The position numbers were made by a program, and so were the translations under genes. A stretch of 7,534 nucleotides of DNA from a bacterium (GTDB lineage Bacteria; Sumerlaeota; Sumerlaeia; MVZB01): positions 1 through 7,534 of the forward strand of contig JAMCWS010000430.1 in NCBI GenBank assembly GCA_023480605.1. Direction: 5' to 3'. This document shows positions 5,399 to 7,534 of this stretch, in pieces (within the stretch, counting starts at the first letter, position 1; each line of letters opens with the position of its first letter). The notes below the pieces were generated by a model. That model had not been told where the DNA came from, did no database searches, and worked only from the letters and a program-made list of their open reading frames with translations.

Positions 5399-7534
5399 TC
5401 AATCGCCATGGTAACGCGATTGCCGTGTGATCGCCGGCCTCCCGGATTGACTGCCAAGGCCTTTTCTGACATCGATCGCATGACGGTGAAGCGTCCCCGT
5501 TTCGTCGTATATTTCAAACGCCAGCCGACGCACTTTTAACGGGTAGCGTGGGTCTTCGGCGGCTTCGAGTTCATAAACGTAATCGCCGCCGGCGCGGCCC
5601 ACGCGGATTGTCAGCGTCGAATACGCGCCCTCCCGATAGGCGTTGCTCGCGCCGTCGTCTTCGTAGTGCACGAATTCGGCTTCGCCGGTAACCAGGCCGA
5701 CGACGATCAGTTCCGTGTTTTCGTGCTCGCCGACGTAATTCATCGGCCGGCCGAGGGTAACCAACGCGTTTTCCTTCATGAACAGCGGGATTTCGTCGAT
5801 CGCGGCCGCGACATAATGATCGCCCGCCCCCATGACGCGCATCTCGCGTTCGTCGTGGCGTCGCGCCTTCCAGAGAAGCCATCGACCCTCAGGCAGATGC
5901 ACCGGCCGGCCCATCCGGCCGGGCTGATGAACGGGCGCGACCATCAGCGACCGTCCGTACATGAATTGGTCTTCGACGTCGCGGGCCTCGTCGGTCGCGT
6001 AGAGAAACGCCAACGGCAATATGAACGGCCGCATTTGCGCCGCTGCGTGCATGAATTCCGCATATGCGTAAGGCAGCAACGCATAACGCAACTTGAGAAC
6101 GTCGCGCATGATGGTCAGATCGGCTTCATCGAACTCCCAAGGCTCCTGCTGCCGCGTGCCCAGCGCCGAGTGGTTGCGATACAGGGGCGTGAAGGCCCCC
6201 AGTTGCATCCAACGGATGAGCAGTTCGGGCGACACGTTGCCGTTGAATCCGCCGACGTCGGCCCCGACATAAAGGTAACCCGCCAGGTTGTAAGACATCA
6301 CCGTCCGCATGTGCACCAGCAGGTGATCCCACCAACTGTCGTTGTCGCCGGTCCAGACGGCCGCGAACCGGTGAAGGCCTGTGTAACTGCTGCGCGAGAG
6401 AAGCAGGAAGCGGCGGTCGGTGAAATGCTCGCGCAACGCGTCGGCCGTGGCCCGGGTCATGTCGAAACCGTACAGGTTATGGATTTCGTGATGGAGGACA
6501 TGTGCGCCGTCAAGCCGCGTCTGGTAGAAGTGCTGGTAATACTCGGGGTTGTTGAGCAAGCCCATGAGCCGCTCGCGGATGGATCCGAACTCCCAGCCGT
6601 AGGCGTTAAAGTCCTTGTATTGCGCGGCCGCCAAAAGCACCTTGTGCAACGCGTCGGGAGTGTAGAAGATCGACGGTTCGTTCATGTCGTTCCAAAAGCC
6701 GGCGATCCCTTGCTCAATCAGCGGGAGGTATTGCTCGCCCCACCAGCGGCGCACCTCGGGACGCAGGAAGTCGGGGAAATGAACCACGCCGGGCCAGCAG
6801 GCGGCGACGAAATCACGCCCGTGTTCGTCGAGGCAGAAGTAGCCCCCACGCCGGCCCTCCTCGTAAATCCGGTAGCCTTTTTCGATCTTCACGCCCGGAT
6901 CGACGATGGGCATCAGCTTGAATCCCATCGCCTTCATCTCGCCCGCGAATCGGGCGAAATCGGGAAAGCGGCGCCGATCGATCTCGAACACCTTGTAGTG
7001 GTCCATGTAGTCGATATCCATATAGATGGCGTCGCAGGGGAGATCGTTGGCGCGGAAACGACCCGCCACATCGTGGATGGTTGTTTCGTCGGGATAACTC
7101 CAGCGGCTCTGCTGGAATCCGAAAGCCCATTTCGGCGGGACGAACGGCGCCCCGGTCAATTCGAGATACTCGTGGATGATGGCCAGCTTGTCCGCGGCGT
7201 CGAAAATGTAGAGATCGAAGTCGGACCCGGCGACGGTGATTTCCAGCTGGTCGCGATGCGTGAAGCCGGCGTCGAAGACGATCTTGCCGGGAAAGTCGAT
7301 CAACAGGCCGAACGTCCGCTGGCCGTCGATGATGACAAACGGGTGCGAGCCGTAAAGCGACTCCTTGTCCGGCGTGTGCAGCGGTTCGTCGGTGGCGTAT
7401 AGGACATACCGTTTGCCGCGCTTGTTGAGGGAGCCGATGGCCCCCCCCAGCCCCCAGATCCTGTCGGCGGGGTGCAGCGTACAGTTAAGGCGCACGCCGC
7501 CGTCGCCCACGACCATTTCGAGATGGCGGATCTT
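5399..7534 (-). CDS. GH31 family alpha-glucosidase (partial, N-terminus beyond window)
   Basis: Open from the right edge to TGA at 5401-5399, 711 codons. An ATG at 7516 exists, but the frame continues upstream (KIRHLE), and GH31 enzymes normally carry a further N-terminal part of about 100 residues, so the gene starts outside. Numbering from 7516: end of the N-terminal beta-sandwich (GLGGAIGSLNKRGKRY, 22-37), then the catalytic barrel with MDIDYMD (166-172), WNDMNEP (275-281, nucleophile D277), WTGDN (388-392, acid/base D391), GADVGGF (418-424), RNHS (447-450) and YGRSLMVAPV (520-529), then C-terminal beta domains. The enzyme hydrolyses alpha-linked glucosides (or related alpha-glycosides) with retention. 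The long segment between nucleophile and acid/base (about 282-385) is typical of one GH31 subgroup. Substrate and localisation cannot be told without the N-terminus. The plus strand opposite it is also open for 578 codons, an effect of high GC. Confidence 0.96.
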   Translation of the reverse strand, partial: KIRHLEMVVGDGGVRLNCTLHPADRIWGLGGAIGSLNKRGKRYVLYATDEPLHTPDKESLYGSHPFVIIDGQRTFGLLIDFPGKIVFDAGFTHRDQLEITVAGSDFDLYIFDAADKLAIIHEYLELTGAPFVPPKWAFGFQQSRWSYPDETTIHDVAGRFRANDLPCDAIYMDIDYMDHYKVFEIDRRRFPDFARFAGEMKAMGFKLMPIVDPGVKIEKGYRIYEEGRRGGYFCLDEHGRDFVAACWPGVVHFPDFLRPEVRRWWGEQYLPLIEQGIAGFWNDMNEPSIFYTPDALHKVLLAAAQYKDFNAYGWEFGSIRERLMGLLNNPEYYQHFYQTRLDGAHVLHHEIHNLYGFDMTRATADALREHFTDRRFLLLSRSSYTGLHRFAAVWTGDNDSWWDHLLVHMRTVMSYNLAGYLYVGADVGGFNGNVSPELLIRWMQLGAFTPLYRNHSALGTRQQEPWEFDEADLTIMRDVLKLRYALLPYAYAEFMHAAAQMRPFILPLAFLYATDEARDVEDQFMYGRSLMVAPVHQPGRMGRPVHLPEGRWLLWKARRHDEREMRVMGAGDHYVAAAIDEIPLFMKENALVTLGRPMNYVGEHENTELIVVGLVTGEAEFVHYEDDGASNAYREGAYSTLTIRVGRAGGDYVYELEAAEDPRYPLKVRRLAFEIYDETGTLHRHAIDVRKGLGSQSGRPAITRQSRYHGD

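Noticed and set aside
5666..7402. A 578-codon open frame on the plus strand
   Set aside because: It lies exactly antisense to the GH31 gene, whose motifs are unambiguous. Long antisense open frames are normal in high-GC coding DNA, and its translation has no recognisable domain.

Overview
The window is high-GC bacterial chromosomal DNA. Three things suggest a free-living, polysaccharide-degrading bacterium of the Planctomycetota/Lentisphaerota/Verrucomicrobiota or a related candidate-phylum type: a secreted glycosidase-like protein, a GH31 alpha-glucosidase and a sulfatase remnant. The phylum is inferred from gene content only. The gene order looks like a loosely packed chromosome with decaying gene fragments, not a phage or plasmid: I see no integrase, transposase, CRISPR array or terminal inverted repeats.

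Layout, left to right. (1) About 1-1613, minus strand: a secreted glycoside-hydrolase-like protein, cut by the left edge (C-terminus missing). It has a signal peptide, a short N-terminal stretch of the kind that opens parallel beta-helix proteins, and then a region resembling putative glycosidase (GHL15-like) TIM barrels. (2) 1620-2143: GC-rich non-coding DNA with promoter-like and hairpin elements. (3) 2144-2220, minus: tRNA-Val with anticodon TAC and an encoded CCA end, with its own good promoter at 2238-2265. (4) 2266-2850: mostly non-coding, holding a probable C-terminal gene remnant on the minus strand (2413-2604). (5) 2851-4655, plus: a two-gene unit made of a MoxR-type AAA+ ATPase and a VWA-domain partner with a complete MIDAS metal site. 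(6) 4656-5398: a candidate terminator, then the central piece of a sulfatase (pseudogene, minus strand) and scraps of coding-like DNA. (7) 5399-7534, minus: a GH31 alpha-glucosidase with both catalytic aspartates, cut by the right edge (N-terminus missing).

The most interesting point is the ATPase/VWA junction. The VWA reading frame stays coding-like well upstream of its first ATG (3765) but has no ATG, GTG or TTG start there. It joins the ATPase frame by a single -1 shift exactly at a run of nine A residues (3684-3692), which is directly preceded by a Shine-Dalgarno-like GGAAGAG. This could be programmed -1 frameshifting or transcriptional slippage giving a 601-residue ATPase-VWA fusion, or a homopolymer miscount. 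The ATPase and VWA protein would act as a chaperone-like remodelling pair. The two glycosidases and the lost sulfatase fit carbohydrate scavenging. Nothing in the sequence links the two groups functionally.
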